Below are positions 37,279 to 46,199 of a stretch of DNA of 64,000 bases, piece by piece (the stretch's first letter is position 1; each line of letters opens with the position of its first letter). The translations under genes and the position numbers were made by a program. Under the pieces are notes generated by a model. That model did not search any database. It worked only from the letters and a program-made list of their open reading frames with translations, and was not told where the DNA came from. The DNA comes from Euzebyella marina. Its GTDB lineage: Bacteria; Bacteroidota; Bacteroidia; Flavobacteriales; Flavobacteriaceae. The stretch is taken from positions 1,178,001-1,242,000 of the forward strand of contig NZ_JACYFK010000001.1 in assembly GCF_014855515.1 (NCBI RefSeq), written 5' to 3'.

Positions 37279-38946
37279 ATGAAGAACATCAAGTTTTCAA
37301 ATCTAGATAGGTCAAGAACCGCAGAAAAAATATCAAAAGAAAAATATGACCTCGTCGTAATAGGTGGTGGAATCACAGGTGCGGGCATCGCTTTGGATGC
37401 TTCTTCACGCGGACTCAAAGTGGCGCTTGTTGAAAAGGGAGATTTTGCTTCGGGTACCAGTAGTAAATCAACGAAATTGATTCACGGGGGTTTGCGCTAT
37501 CTTAAGCAATTCGATTTTTGGTTGGTCAAAGAGGTGGGTTCCGAGAGAGCTATAGTTCATAAGTTGGCGCCACACCTGGTTATACCTGAAAAGATGTTGC
37601 TTCCTTTGATAGAAAATGGCTCGTACGGTAAATGGCTTACTTCGATTGGGCTTAAAGTCTATGATATACTGGCCGAAGTTTCAGGTGATGATAAGCGAAA
37701 GATGCTAGAGAAAAAAGAGGCGCTTAAGCTAGAGCCTTTACTTCCCAAAAAGATTTTAAAAGGAGCCGGTTATTATGCAGAGTATCGTACCGATGATGCC
37801 CGATTGACCATCGAGAACATAAAAACAAGCCTGCTTTTTGGTGCTAGGGCCATCAATTACACGGCTGTAGAAGATTTCGTTTATAAAAAAGACAAGGTGG
37901 CCGGGGTCAAAGTGAAAGACGTTATAAACGGCAAAACATACGATATAAAATCGAAATATGTTATCAGCGCGGCGGGGCCTTGGGTAGATGAACTTAGAAG
38001 CAAGAATAATTCTAAGAAGGGCAAGCAGCTCCATTTGACGAAAGGTGTTCACTTGGTGTTTCCACATGAAAAACTGCCAGTAAAACAATCGGTGTATTTT
38101 GATATTCCCGATGGGCGAATGATGTTTGCCATACCTCGCGGCAAAATCACCTATATAGGTACTACCGATACCAATTATAATAAGGATAAAGACAATGTAC
38201 GCACCGATTTGGCCGATGCTATTTATTTAATTTCCGCGGTGAACAATATGTTTCCAAAAATCAATCTTGAAATGGAAGATATTATTTCTTCTTGGGCAGG
38301 GTTACGTCCTTTGATTCATGAAGAAGGTAAATCGGCATCTGAGTTATCAAGAAAAGATGAAATCTTTACATCCGATACCGGACTTATCAGTATAGCGGGA
38401 GGTAAACTTACCGGCTATCGCAAAATGGCCGAGCGAGTAGTAAATCGCATCGCCAAAAAAATGGAAGAGGAGCACGACACGCAGTTGAAAGAATGTTTTA
38501 CTGATAAAATTGCTTTGTGCGGCAATACCGATTTCAAGAAATACAAACATGTAAAGAAGTATATCAAAGAGGTTTTTGAACGTATTGAAAAAAAGGGGTT
38601 CAGTGAGCATGATGCTTGGTTTTTGGTCACCAATTACGGCAAGCAGACAGAAAAAATCTTAGAATATTATAAAGAGCAGAAAGATGACAACCCCCAATTG
38701 GGTATGGCCAAGGCGGAATTACGGTTCTGCATCGAATATGAGATGGTTCAGAACCCAATGGATTTCTTTATAAGACGAACGGGGCGTTTGTATTTTGATA
38801 TCGATAGTGTTCGGAATCTTTTGGAGCCTATTTTAGAAGAATTCAAAAAATACTTCGATATCAATGACGGTAAAATCTCTTTATGGCGAGATACGATGTT
38901 AAGTGAATTAGAAGATCATTCTAACTTTTCATTGGAGCGGTCCTAA
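37279..38946 (+). CDS. glpD: aerobic glycerol-3-phosphate dehydrogenase, FAD-dependent
   Basis: 555 aa from the ATG at 37279. Oxidises glycerol 3-phosphate to dihydroxyacetone phosphate at the membrane and passes electrons to quinone. The FAD-binding Rossmann motif VIGGGITGAGIALDASSRG and the signature FASGTSSKSTKLIHGGLRYL are at about residues 29-75. A C-terminal helical domain is present. The glpK-glpD pair is the standard glycerol operon. It faces gpsA with a 5-bp gap. Confidence 0.96.
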   Translation: MKNIKFSNLDRSRTAEKISKEKYDLVVIGGGITGAGIALDASSRGLKVALVEKGDFASGTSSKSTKLIHGGLRYLKQFDFWLVKEVGSERAIVHKLAPHLVIPEKMLLPLIENGSYGKWLTSIGLKVYDILAEVSGDDKRKMLEKKEALKLEPLLPKKILKGAGYYAEYRTDDARLTIENIKTSLLFGARAINYTAVEDFVYKKDKVAGVKVKDVINGKTYDIKSKYVISAAGPWVDELRSKNNSKKGKQLHLTKGVHLVFPHEKLPVKQSVYFDIPDGRMMFAIPRGKITYIGTTDTNYNKDKDNVRTDLADAIYLISAVNNMFPKINLEMEDIISSWAGLRPLIHEEGKSASELSRKDEIFTSDTGLISIAGGKLTGYRKMAERVVNRIAKKMEEEHDTQLKECFTDKIALCGNTDFKKYKHVKKYIKEVFERIEKKGFSEHDAWFLVTNYGKQTEKILEYYKEQKDDNPQLGMAKAELRFCIEYEMVQNPMDFFIRRTGRLYFDIDSVRNLLEPILEEFKKYFDINDGKISLWRDTMLSELEDHSNFSLERS

Positions 38947-38951
38947 TTAAA

Positions 38952-39953
38952 TCAATCCAACTTATCGGTCAATGCCAAAAAGACCTTTTTAGCATTTTTA
39001 CCCTCATAAAGTACCTTATAAACTGCATTGATAATGGGGGTCTTTACCTTTTTTTCAAATTTGCCCTTCAGTTCATAAGCGCTTTTGGCCGCATAGTAGC
39101 CTTCGGCTACCATGTTCATTTCCATTTGGGCACTTTTAACGGTATAGCCTTTACCAATCATATTTCCGAACATACGGTTACGACTAAAAGTGGAATACCC
39201 TGTAACGAGTAAATCGCCTAAGTAGGCAGAATCGTTAATATTACGGTCGATTTTATGAATGCTTTTGGTATAGCGTTTCATTTCACGAATCGCATTGCTC
39301 ATAAGTACGCTCTGAAAATTATCTCCGTAACCCAACCCGTGTGCAATACCGGCGGCAATGGCATAGATATTCTTAAGCATGGCGGCATACTCGGTGCCTA
39401 TGATGTCTTTGGTCACCTTTGTTTTAATATAGCTACTGCTCAGGTTTTTGGCTACGAACTTCGCCTTTGAAGTATCGGCACAGGCAATAGTAAGGTAAGA
39501 TAGACGCTCCATGGCTACCTCTTCAGCATGGCAAGGACCCGTGATAACACCTATGTTCTTAAAAGGAATGTCATAGGTTTCATGAAAATGTTCGCCAACA
39601 ATCAATCCCGTCTCCGGTACGATACCCTTTATAGCGGAAAACACTATTTTCTCTTTTATAGAACTGGTTAGTTTTTGAAGTTCGGTATGTAAAAAGGCCG
39701 AAGGAATGGCAAAAATTAAAATGTCAGCTTTTGAGACGGCCTCATTGATATCGTCAGTTAGGTGCAATTTTTCTGTGTTGAAAGTGACCGAGGTAAGATA
39801 ATTGGGGTTGTGTTTTTGAATTTTAATGAATCCAATAGCATCGGTATTTCTCATGTACCATACCACCTCTTCTTGATTGTCGCAGAGCATTTTAACAATG
39901 GCCGTTGCCCAACTTCCCCCGCCCAATACGGCAAATTTCAAAGCTTTGTTCAT
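38952..39953 (-). CDS. gpsA: glycerol-3-phosphate dehydrogenase [NAD(P)+]
   Basis: 333 aa. Makes sn-glycerol 3-phosphate from dihydroxyacetone phosphate for phospholipid synthesis. The NAD(P)-binding motif VLGGGSWATAIVKML is at the start. The catalytic Lys of the family (AAMLKNIYAIAAGI) and the TGPCHAEEVA segment are present. It is convergent with glpD. A TAGTTTTG -7-like element lies upstream at 39999-39992 (minus strand). Confidence 0.96.
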   Translation of the reverse strand: MNKALKFAVLGGGSWATAIVKMLCDNQEEVVWYMRNTDAIGFIKIQKHNPNYLTSVTFNTEKLHLTDDINEAVSKADILIFAIPSAFLHTELQKLTSSIKEKIVFSAIKGIVPETGLIVGEHFHETYDIPFKNIGVITGPCHAEEVAMERLSYLTIACADTSKAKFVAKNLSSSYIKTKVTKDIIGTEYAAMLKNIYAIAAGIAHGLGYGDNFQSVLMSNAIREMKRYTKSIHKIDRNINDSAYLGDLLVTGYSTFSRNRMFGNMIGKGYTVKSAQMEMNMVAEGYYAAKSAYELKGKFEKKVKTPIINAVYKVLYEGKNAKKVFLALTDKLD

Positions 39954-40092
39954 TTAATCTTAGGCTAAAATCATGTTTGTTTTTCCTGAAACAAAACTAG
40001 TGAAATAAAAAATCGCATCCTTATTCTTTGATTATCAAAAAGTTAAAAGTTTTGGCACGGTGGTTGTTTTTAATCTGTTGAATTCTAATGCT

Positions 40093-41010
40093 ATGAATAT
40101 GAAAACAAAACTATTTACGCTACTAATGTTTGGCCTGTTGGCCACCTCTTGTTATACAGAGGTTATAGTTGAAGACGATTATATACAAGAGCCTTCTGTA
40201 AATGCTGAAGCGGTATTGGGATCATATGACCTTTGGTACGTAGATATCAATGCAACTCAAGGTAATGGTGAGATACCCTTTTTGCAAAGAGCGTTCACGG
40301 TGTCCTTTATCAATGGTAAGCTAATTGCCAATAACAATATTGTGGGTATTGGTAGAACAGGAGATGGATTGGGGGTCGATGTAGGTTACTATAATGGGAG
40401 TAATAGTTCTATTGAGGTTAACCACGATTTAGACGGCCATTATATTTTAGATGTATTTGTCATCGATGGTAATACGGTGGAAATATATGATGGCTATACC
40501 GATACTTCTTACTTTCTAGATGGTTACCAATTGAACAATTTTGATTTTGACTTCGTCTTTTACGATAACCTCAATTATTTTTTGCAGGAGTATGATGCTT
40601 GGGAAAAAGTATACACCAGCGAAAGAGGTACTCTTAATGATTTCGACAATGAGAATTTCTTAAACTTCGAACCTGAATTTTTTAGGTCTTCGATTGATGA
40701 GCCCGGAACGGCCATTAATAGGTTACAATGGGATTTTGAAGGCGAATATCAGGTGTATGACATACAAAACGATGAAATGCTCAAAACTTTAACACTGGCC
40801 TACCATTCATCGAGCAATGATTACTTTGAACTATACGTTATTAATGATAGTACTATCGAACTGTATCATCCTTCTAGCAGAACGGTCTATAAGTTTAGAG
40901 GAAGGGGATACAGGCAATACTTGAAATCAAGCACAGGTAGTACCGATAAAAAAAGAATTAAAACTTCTAATCCTTTAATGAAGGTCGAAAGAAGTAGAGA
41001 TAGTAAATAA
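40093..41010 (+). CDS. conserved flavobacterial lipoprotein of unknown function
   Basis: About 305 aa (start 40093; a second ATG is two codons on). A signal peptide ends in a lipobox (LATSC at about residues 17-21). The body is rich in Asp, Tyr and Asn, with SYDLWYVDINATQGNGEIPF and, near the end, DYFELYVINDSTIELYHPSS. The last 30 residues are basic. The pattern suggests a beta-rich surface or periplasmic protein, possibly with two similar halves. From memory, related flavobacterial proteins sometimes carry a misleading nucleotide adenylyltransferase label; no such motif is present. Function unknown. Confidence 0.8.
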   Translation: MNMKTKLFTLLMFGLLATSCYTEVIVEDDYIQEPSVNAEAVLGSYDLWYVDINATQGNGEIPFLQRAFTVSFINGKLIANNNIVGIGRTGDGLGVDVGYYNGSNSSIEVNHDLDGHYILDVFVIDGNTVEIYDGYTDTSYFLDGYQLNNFDFDFVFYDNLNYFLQEYDAWEKVYTSERGTLNDFDNENFLNFEPEFFRSSIDEPGTAINRLQWDFEGEYQVYDIQNDEMLKTLTLAYHSSSNDYFELYVINDSTIELYHPSSRTVYKFRGRGYRQYLKSSTGSTDKKRIKTSNPLMKVERSRDSK

Positions 41011-41039
41011 GATTTTTTTGGTTGGTTATTTAGTTAGAG

Positions 41040-41078
41040 ACCGCTCCATTTCACTTGATTTGGGGCGGTTTTGTTTTA
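41040..41078 (+). terminator. intrinsic terminator after the conserved lipoprotein gene
   Basis: Stem ACCGCTCCA (41040-41048) / TGGGGCGGT (41061-41069), one G-U pair, 12-nt loop, then TTTTGTTTT. It lies 30 bp after the stop. Confidence 0.7.
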
Positions 41079-41594
41079 GTGCGATGATTTTACCTGTTCC
41101 AAAATCTCCGAGTCGATAGTTTGTTTGTCCGATGAATGCAATACCGAGATATCTCCGGTAGTTTCGAAAACTACAGCTTTCACTTCTGAAAGTTGCAAGA
41201 CGTTGGCTTCTCGTAGTTTTGCCATAAGGTCAGATTTGCTGACCAAACATTTTTTAAGGTTATTTTCTATAATCTCGCCATCTTTCATAAGAAGTACGGG
41301 AGAATTGGTGGCGATGTTTTCCAAAGCCTGCGAAGAACTGACCAGTTTGGCAAAAAGCACCTGAAGGCATGCTAGAATTGCCAGGGCAACCACTGCGCTC
41401 ATGAAACTTTTTGAAGGTTGGTTGACCGCATTCGCCAATATTGAGCCCATGGCTATAGTGATGGCAAAGTCAAAACTGCTCATTTTGGCGAAGGTTCGTT
41501 TGCCGGCCAATCGGGTTATAAAAATGATATACATATAGATCAAGATACCGGCAAGAGCGATTTTTAAGATGGTAGAGAGAGTTATTGAAAACAT
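41076..41594 (-). CDS. DUF421 (YetF-like) membrane protein
   Basis: 172 aa from the ATG at 41594 (MFSITLSTILKIAL), chosen because the first membrane helix starts there. Three N-terminal helices (about residues 8-25, 45-62, 68-85) precede a soluble domain with VLLMKDGEIIENNLKK and SEVKAVVFETTGDISVL, typical of DUF421. The family includes YetF of Bacillus subtilis. Function unknown, with links to spore or envelope processes in other bacteria. Confidence 0.88.
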   Translation of the reverse strand: MFSITLSTILKIALAGILIYMYIIFITRLAGKRTFAKMSSFDFAITIAMGSILANAVNQPSKSFMSAVVALAILACLQVLFAKLVSSSQALENIATNSPVLLMKDGEIIENNLKKCLVSKSDLMAKLREANVLQLSEVKAVVFETTGDISVLHSSDKQTIDSEILEQVKSSH

Positions 41595-41682
41595 AGTTCT
41601 TGATTTTTCATTGACATGTTTAAAACATAAACTATTTACTTTTTTCAATAAACGGTAGAAGATAAATTACTGTCTCTAAAGA

Positions 41683-42534
41683 TTATAACCGCATTTTCAT
41701 TCTCTTTTTAAAATCTGATGGGTTTTCGCCCGTTATTTTTTTAAAGGTTCGGTTGAAATATGAAAGACTTTCAAAACCGCACTCAAAACAAGTCTCGCTC
41801 ACGTTTTTGCCAATTAATAATAAACGTTTGGCCTGACTTATACGGTATTGGTTCAAGAAGTTGATAAATGTACTGTTGGTAGCCTTTTTGAAATATCGGC
41901 AGAAGGCAGGTTTGCTCAGATTGCAAATATCGGCGACCTCACCTATCGAGATATGGTCTTGGTAATGCTTATCGACAAAAGCATAAATTTCCCTAATTCG
42001 AGATTGCTCTTTACTGCTATAGGTGTTGATATATGGTTTTTTGTGTAGAACCTCGAACTCGTTACTGCCAGAAAGTTGCTTCAATATATTCAAGACTTGC
42101 ATAAAGAAATCGTAGGGGTGCAACTGATAGAGTTGCCTCATCAATGCACCTATTTCTGTTTTGGTCTTTCCGTGAAAGGCTATACCGTACTTTGCCAAGT
42201 CCATAAGGCGGTTGAGGTTCTTCAATTCTGGAAGTGGGGCTATAAAACTATCTTTGAATGAAGGTTTTATATGCAACACTTCCTTGCGATATTCTGTTTT
42301 AACCCCGTAATCAAAGTTTAAATGCGGAATGCCAGAACCGATGAGAACCAAATCACTTTCGGTATAAGTTGAAATATGGTTGCCGACGTGTCTGGTGGCA
42401 GTGGCCCCTTCTATATAGACCAATTCATATTCCGGATGAAAATGCCAATAGAACAAATGATTGAGCTTAGGGTCGTGCAGCAAACGAAAAGGGCTGTCCG
42501 ACTCAGGTTTTATGGTCTCTAATTGAACTTTCAA
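41683..42534 (-). CDS. AraC-family transcriptional regulator
   Basis: 283 aa from a TTG at 42534; an in-frame stop lies one codon further up and no ATG is available. An N-terminal cupin domain (about residues 8-95) carries a WHFHPEYELVYIEG motif. Two C-terminal helix-turn-helix units (about 180-275) include EVADICNLSKPAFCRYFKKA and ETCFECGFESLSYFNRTFKK. It is divergent from the oxygenase gene at 42702, and two 10-bp direct repeats 21 bp apart lie between them, as expected for an AraC-type binding site. It probably activates the oxygenase gene in response to a small ligand. Confidence 0.9.
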   Translation of the reverse strand: MKVQLETIKPESDSPFRLLHDPKLNHLFYWHFHPEYELVYIEGATATRHVGNHISTYTESDLVLIGSGIPHLNFDYGVKTEYRKEVLHIKPSFKDSFIAPLPELKNLNRLMDLAKYGIAFHGKTKTEIGALMRQLYQLHPYDFFMQVLNILKQLSGSNEFEVLHKKPYINTYSSKEQSRIREIYAFVDKHYQDHISIGEVADICNLSKPAFCRYFKKATNSTFINFLNQYRISQAKRLLLIGKNVSETCFECGFESLSYFNRTFKKITGENPSDFKKRMKMRL

Positions 42535-42607
42535 AGTTTACTCTAGATTAAAACACTTCATAAAGGTTTCACTAAATTATTAGTATTTCATCTATAAATC
42601 ATCATAA

Positions 42608-42638
42608 ATATCAATATTGTTCAAATCTATATCAATAT
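42608..42638. promoter_or_regulatory. putative AraC-type operator: two direct repeats 21 bp apart
   Basis: ATATCAATAT occurs at 42608-42617 and 42629-42638, an exact 21-bp period (two helical turns), between the divergent AraC-family gene and the oxygenase gene. AraC proteins usually bind such direct repeats. Function inferred. Confidence 0.55.
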
Positions 42639-42701
42639 CAAGGTAGTTTTCCATTTTCTTGTAGAGTAGTTTTATCTCTAGAAATTCTAAATATAGGCGT
42701 C

Positions 42702-43676
42702 ATGAAAAACATTGATGAAAAGCTTGAAATGGCCAACAAGGCACACCAAGAGATACCCGGTAATCCTTCCACGGCAACCACGAGTAAAGTAAAATTAAAC
42801 GACCGCTCTAATGGTCAACCATTGAGAGTGCTGAGCGAAGAGGATTGGCGATTTTGGATTGAGAACGGTTATATAGTTGTCAAGAATGCCATATCGAAGG
42901 AGCAGGCTCAGGCCACGGCAGATTTTATTTGGGAATTTGATGAAAAAGACCCCAACAATCCTGAAACGTGGTATCAAGCACCCCGTGCAGAAATGAAAAT
43001 GAAAGAACTGACCGGTACTGGTATGGTAGAGGTATATAATCATCAGCACTTATGGAATAACCGGCAAACCAAACGGGTCTACGATGCCTTTGTCGATATA
43101 TGGGGAACGGAGCATCTATGGGTAACCATTGATAGGGCCAATTTGAATTTTCCTCTACCGGAAGGGGTTAAGAAAAAAGGATTTATCCATTGGGACTATG
43201 ACCCGGAAACAAGACCTCAAAACGTTCAGGGCGTATTGGCGCTAGCCGATCAGACCGATGAAAATATGGGTGGTTTTCAGTGCATACCATGGCTTTATCG
43301 CAATTATGATAGTTGGAAGCTGACGCAGCCCGAAGACCGCGACCACTTTCAACCTGATATTACCGGTTTAGAAGATGAATTGGTCAAAGTGAAAATGGAA
43401 GCAGGTGACCTCTTGATATTCAATAGTACCCAACCTCATGGCATACGGCCTAACAATTCGAAGAACAAGGTTAGAATTGCACAATATATTTCAATGATGC
43501 CCGCAGAAGAAGACAATGTTGAAATGAAAAATTGGCGGGTCAACTCATGGAAAAATAGAATTGCACCAGAAGGTTATGCCTTTCCTGGGGATCCAAGAAA
43601 TTGGGAACAGACCAAATATGAAACGGCCGAACTAAGTGAATTAGGACAAAAACTGTTAGGTCTAAGAAGCTGGTAG
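42702..43676 (+). CDS. phytanoyl-CoA dioxygenase family (Fe(II)/2-oxoglutarate) enzyme
   Basis: 324 aa. Members hydroxylate small molecules using Fe(II), 2-oxoglutarate and O2. The first ligands are His-x-Asp in KGFIHWDYD; the distal His is in STQPHGIRPNN, with the 2-oxoglutarate-binding Arg a few residues on (VRIAQY). The N-terminal part includes the family's VVKNAISKEQA. No signal peptide. The substrate is unknown. Related enzymes act on ectoine, amino acids or lipids, and nothing here decides between them. It is divergent from an AraC regulator, and a SulP transporter lies 94 bp after it. Confidence 0.88.
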   Translation: MKNIDEKLEMANKAHQEIPGNPSTATTSKVKLNDRSNGQPLRVLSEEDWRFWIENGYIVVKNAISKEQAQATADFIWEFDEKDPNNPETWYQAPRAEMKMKELTGTGMVEVYNHQHLWNNRQTKRVYDAFVDIWGTEHLWVTIDRANLNFPLPEGVKKKGFIHWDYDPETRPQNVQGVLALADQTDENMGGFQCIPWLYRNYDSWKLTQPEDRDHFQPDITGLEDELVKVKMEAGDLLIFNSTQPHGIRPNNSKNKVRIAQYISMMPAEEDNVEMKNWRVNSWKNRIAPEGYAFPGDPRNWEQTKYETAELSELGQKLLGLRSW

Positions 43677-43745
43677 ACAATTTGTTCTGTTGAGGTGATA
43701 TTGTATAATTGATAGCTATAACTAGGTCAATAGCTTATTTTGGTC

Positions 43746-43753
43746 TATTTTTG
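43746..43753 (+). promoter_or_regulatory. possible -7 element of the second SulP gene
   Basis: TATTTTTG, an exact TAnnTTTG, 17 bp before the ATG at 43771. No TTG at the usual spacing, so tentative. Confidence 0.35.
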
Positions 43754-43770
43754 CACGCTCAAAACCGACC

Positions 43771-45354
43771 ATGAAGAAGTATTTCAACCTTTTCGATTTT
43801 AAGCAAAAAGTAGATTATAAGACCGAAATCCTTTCAGGACTCACGGTGGCGCTTGCATTGGTGCCTGAGGCAATTGCTTTTGCCTTGATACCAGGCTTTT
43901 CACCGCTAACAGGTTTGTATGCGGCCTTTGTTCTTTGTTTTATAACCTCCATTCTTGGGGGTAGACCAGGTATGATTTCCGGAGCAACAGGAGCAGTGGC
44001 AGTAATTTTCGTAGGCCTGATTCTTGAATTAAAACGAACTTTTCCTGAAATCGGTCCGGAAGGTATACTTCAATATACATTCGCTACCGTCATTATTGCA
44101 GGTATTTTGCAAATTCTGGCCGGTGTTCTACGTTTGGGAAAATTTATTCGCTTGGTTCCCCATCCGGTGATGTTCGGGTTCGTAAACGGGTTGGCCATAA
44201 TTATTTTCATGGCTCAGTTTCCGAACTTTTATCAAAAAGGTACGGATCAATTGTTGGAAGGATCATCATTTTATATGATGTTGGGGCTTACATTGTTGAC
44301 GATGCTGATCATTTGGGGTTTTCCAAAGCTGACAAAGGCCATACCCTCCTCTTTATTGGCTATTTTGGTGGTGTCTGCGATTGTAATAGGCTTTGGAATC
44401 GATACCGTTACCGTGGCCGATACGATGTCTGAAGGCGAGAGTATTAGTGGTGGGTTTCCTCCGCTTTCCATCCCTCAAATTCCTTTTACGCTGGAGACTC
44501 TGAAAATTATATTTCCTTATGCTGCTATAGTGGCTGGGGTCGGACTTATTGAAAGTTTGCTTACCCTGAACATTGTTGATGAAATTACTGAAACACGGGG
44601 TAGGAGCAACAAAGAGTGCGTGGCCCAAGGTACGGCCAATATATTCTCGGGCTTCCTTTCCGGTATGGGAGGTTGTGCCATGATAGGTCAAAGTTTGATC
44701 AATACTTCTTCCGGGGCGAGGGCAAGGTTGTCGGGCATAACTGCAGCCGTTATGCTTTTGGTCTTCATAATGTTCGGTTCAAGTTTAATTGAACGTTTAC
44801 CAATGGCGGCTTTAGTGGGCCTGATGTTTATGGTGGCTATCGGTACTTTTGAATGGGCCAGTTTTAAGACTTTCGGTAAAATGCCAAAATCAGATGTGGT
44901 AGTCATGGTTCTGGTAACACTTATTACGGCAATTACCCACAATTTGGCCGTAGCCGTATTATTAGGGGTCATCATTTCTGCATTGGCTTATTCTTGGGAA
45001 AATGCCAAGAGAATTAGAGCACGCAAGCGTGTAGATGAGAATGGAGTAAAACATTACGAAATTTACGGACCGCTATTTTTTGGTTCCACAACCTTGTTTT
45101 CAGAGAAATTTGATGTGCTTAACGACCCCGATGAGGTCATAATCGATTTTAAGGAAAGCCGGGTGGCCGATATGTCTGGTATAGAAGCTTTGAATAAAAT
45201 TACCGAGCGCTATGCCAAGGTGGGAAAAAAAGTACATTTAAGGCACCTAAGTAAAGATTGTGTGAGGTTGTTGAAGAATGCAGAAGATATTATCGATGTA
45301 AATGTATTGGAAGACCCTACCTACAAGGTAGTTTCCGACCAAATAGGCAATTAA
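43771..45354 (+). CDS. SulP-family anion transporter with STAS domain (second paralogue)
   Basis: 527 aa. A membrane domain (about residues 10-420) with PEAIAFALIPGFSPLTGLYA and the signature GRPGMISGATGAVAVI is followed by a STAS domain (about 430-525, VIIDFKESRVADMSGIEAL). The sequence is clearly different from the paralogue at 7159-8751. It has the longer PGFSPLTGLYAAF start typical of sulfate- and dicarboxylate-type SulP proteins. No carbonic anhydrase is next to it. Substrate uncertain: sulfate, bicarbonate or an organic anion. Confidence 0.9.
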   Translation: MKKYFNLFDFKQKVDYKTEILSGLTVALALVPEAIAFALIPGFSPLTGLYAAFVLCFITSILGGRPGMISGATGAVAVIFVGLILELKRTFPEIGPEGILQYTFATVIIAGILQILAGVLRLGKFIRLVPHPVMFGFVNGLAIIIFMAQFPNFYQKGTDQLLEGSSFYMMLGLTLLTMLIIWGFPKLTKAIPSSLLAILVVSAIVIGFGIDTVTVADTMSEGESISGGFPPLSIPQIPFTLETLKIIFPYAAIVAGVGLIESLLTLNIVDEITETRGRSNKECVAQGTANIFSGFLSGMGGCAMIGQSLINTSSGARARLSGITAAVMLLVFIMFGSSLIERLPMAALVGLMFMVAIGTFEWASFKTFGKMPKSDVVVMVLVTLITAITHNLAVAVLLGVIISALAYSWENAKRIRARKRVDENGVKHYEIYGPLFFGSTTLFSEKFDVLNDPDEVIIDFKESRVADMSGIEALNKITERYAKVGKKVHLRHLSKDCVRLLKNAEDIIDVNVLEDPTYKVVSDQIGN

Positions 45355-45369
45355 GTGCCAAAGTCGATT

Positions 45370-45516
45370 TTATCTTTCATTATCCTCTTCTTTTTTTGAA
45401 TCGGTATATCCGCCTGCCCATCCTATCCAATACCTTAATGATATGTATGAGCGTTTTCTATTGAGAATTCTCTCGGGTAAATTATGCTCATTGAGCAGTA
45501 GTAGATCTTCTTTCAT
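45370..45516 (-). CDS. possible 48-residue small protein
   Basis: ATG at 45516, stop at 45370-45372. The sequence begins MKEDLLLLNEHNLPERIL and has a Trp/Gly-rich middle (YWIGWAGGY) and a charged end. It fills most of the gap between the second SulP gene and the cytochrome terminator. The codon pattern looks plausible but I cannot place it in a family, so coding status is uncertain. Confidence 0.35.
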   Translation of the reverse strand: MKEDLLLLNEHNLPERILNRKRSYISLRYWIGWAGGYTDSKKEEDNER

Positions 45517-45621
45517 GTCGCCTAGATTAATTGATGAATGTCTTTGTTTATATAGACGAAGACCTATCTAAGCAATTGATAAAATTTTGTTAAAAAACAA
45601 ATACCTCATATTGGGCAAAAA

Positions 45622-45651
45622 AAAACCGGGCTTCATTTGAAGCCCGGTTTT
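45622..45651 (-). terminator. intrinsic terminator downstream of the cytochrome c lipoprotein gene
   Basis: Perfect 14-bp stem AAAACCGGGCTTCA (45622-45635) / TGAAGCCCGGTTTT (45638-45651) with a 2-nt turn, flanked by A and T runs. It lies 20 bp beyond the end of the gene. Confidence 0.88.
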
Positions 45652-45670
45652 GGTATAAGATAAAATCCTC

Positions 45671-46156
45671 TTAGAAGGTTCTTAGGTATTCGGCTACCGC
45701 CCTTACCTCGTCTTCAGATAGATTTTGATTGAGCATTATAGCATTGTTGTACTCTTTCAACAAAGCTTTAGCAATCGGGTCTTCTTTCAACATTTTATCA
45801 GGACCACTGATCATGTTCATTACCCAAGCTGGGTTTCTTCTTTCATAAACACCTTTTAAGGCGGGGCCTATCATTCGCTGCTCTGCCATATGGCAAGCAG
45901 TACAGACAGCGTTGAATTTGGCTTCACCGGCAGCTGCCAACTCAGCATCGATTTCACCGTCAAAAGAGATATCTTTAAACGGGCCGACTCCCTCATTGTC
46001 CATATCAACAGGAACACCTTCTGATTGGGCTTCTGTAGTTTTTTCTTCGGTTTTGGTGCGGTTCATTTCAAAACCTTCTTTCTTTTCTTCCTTCTTTTTC
46101 TCGCCACAGCCAACTACAAGCGCTCCTAGGGCAAGTACAACAAGTATTTTTTTCAT
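45671..46156 (-). CDS. cytochrome c lipoprotein
   Basis: 161 aa from the ATG at 46156, chosen because the lipoprotein signal starts there (lipobox VVGC, Cys17). A charged Lys/Glu linker (about residues 18-50) leads to a mono-haem class I cytochrome c domain (about 75-161). The haem motif CTACH (Cys85, Cys88, His89) is present; candidate Met axial ligands are in the C-terminal half (MIGPAL, AIMLNQ). It is probably a membrane-anchored electron carrier in respiration. Lone gene with its own terminator. Confidence 0.93.
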   Translation of the reverse strand: MKKILVVLALGALVVGCGEKKKEEKKEGFEMNRTKTEEKTTEAQSEGVPVDMDNEGVGPFKDISFDGEIDAELAAAGEAKFNAVCTACHMAEQRMIGPALKGVYERRNPAWVMNMISGPDKMLKEDPIAKALLKEYNNAIMLNQNLSEDEVRAVAEYLRTF

Positions 46157-46199
46157 TGGTAACAAAATTTATGGGCACTAATATAGTGATTACCCATCT

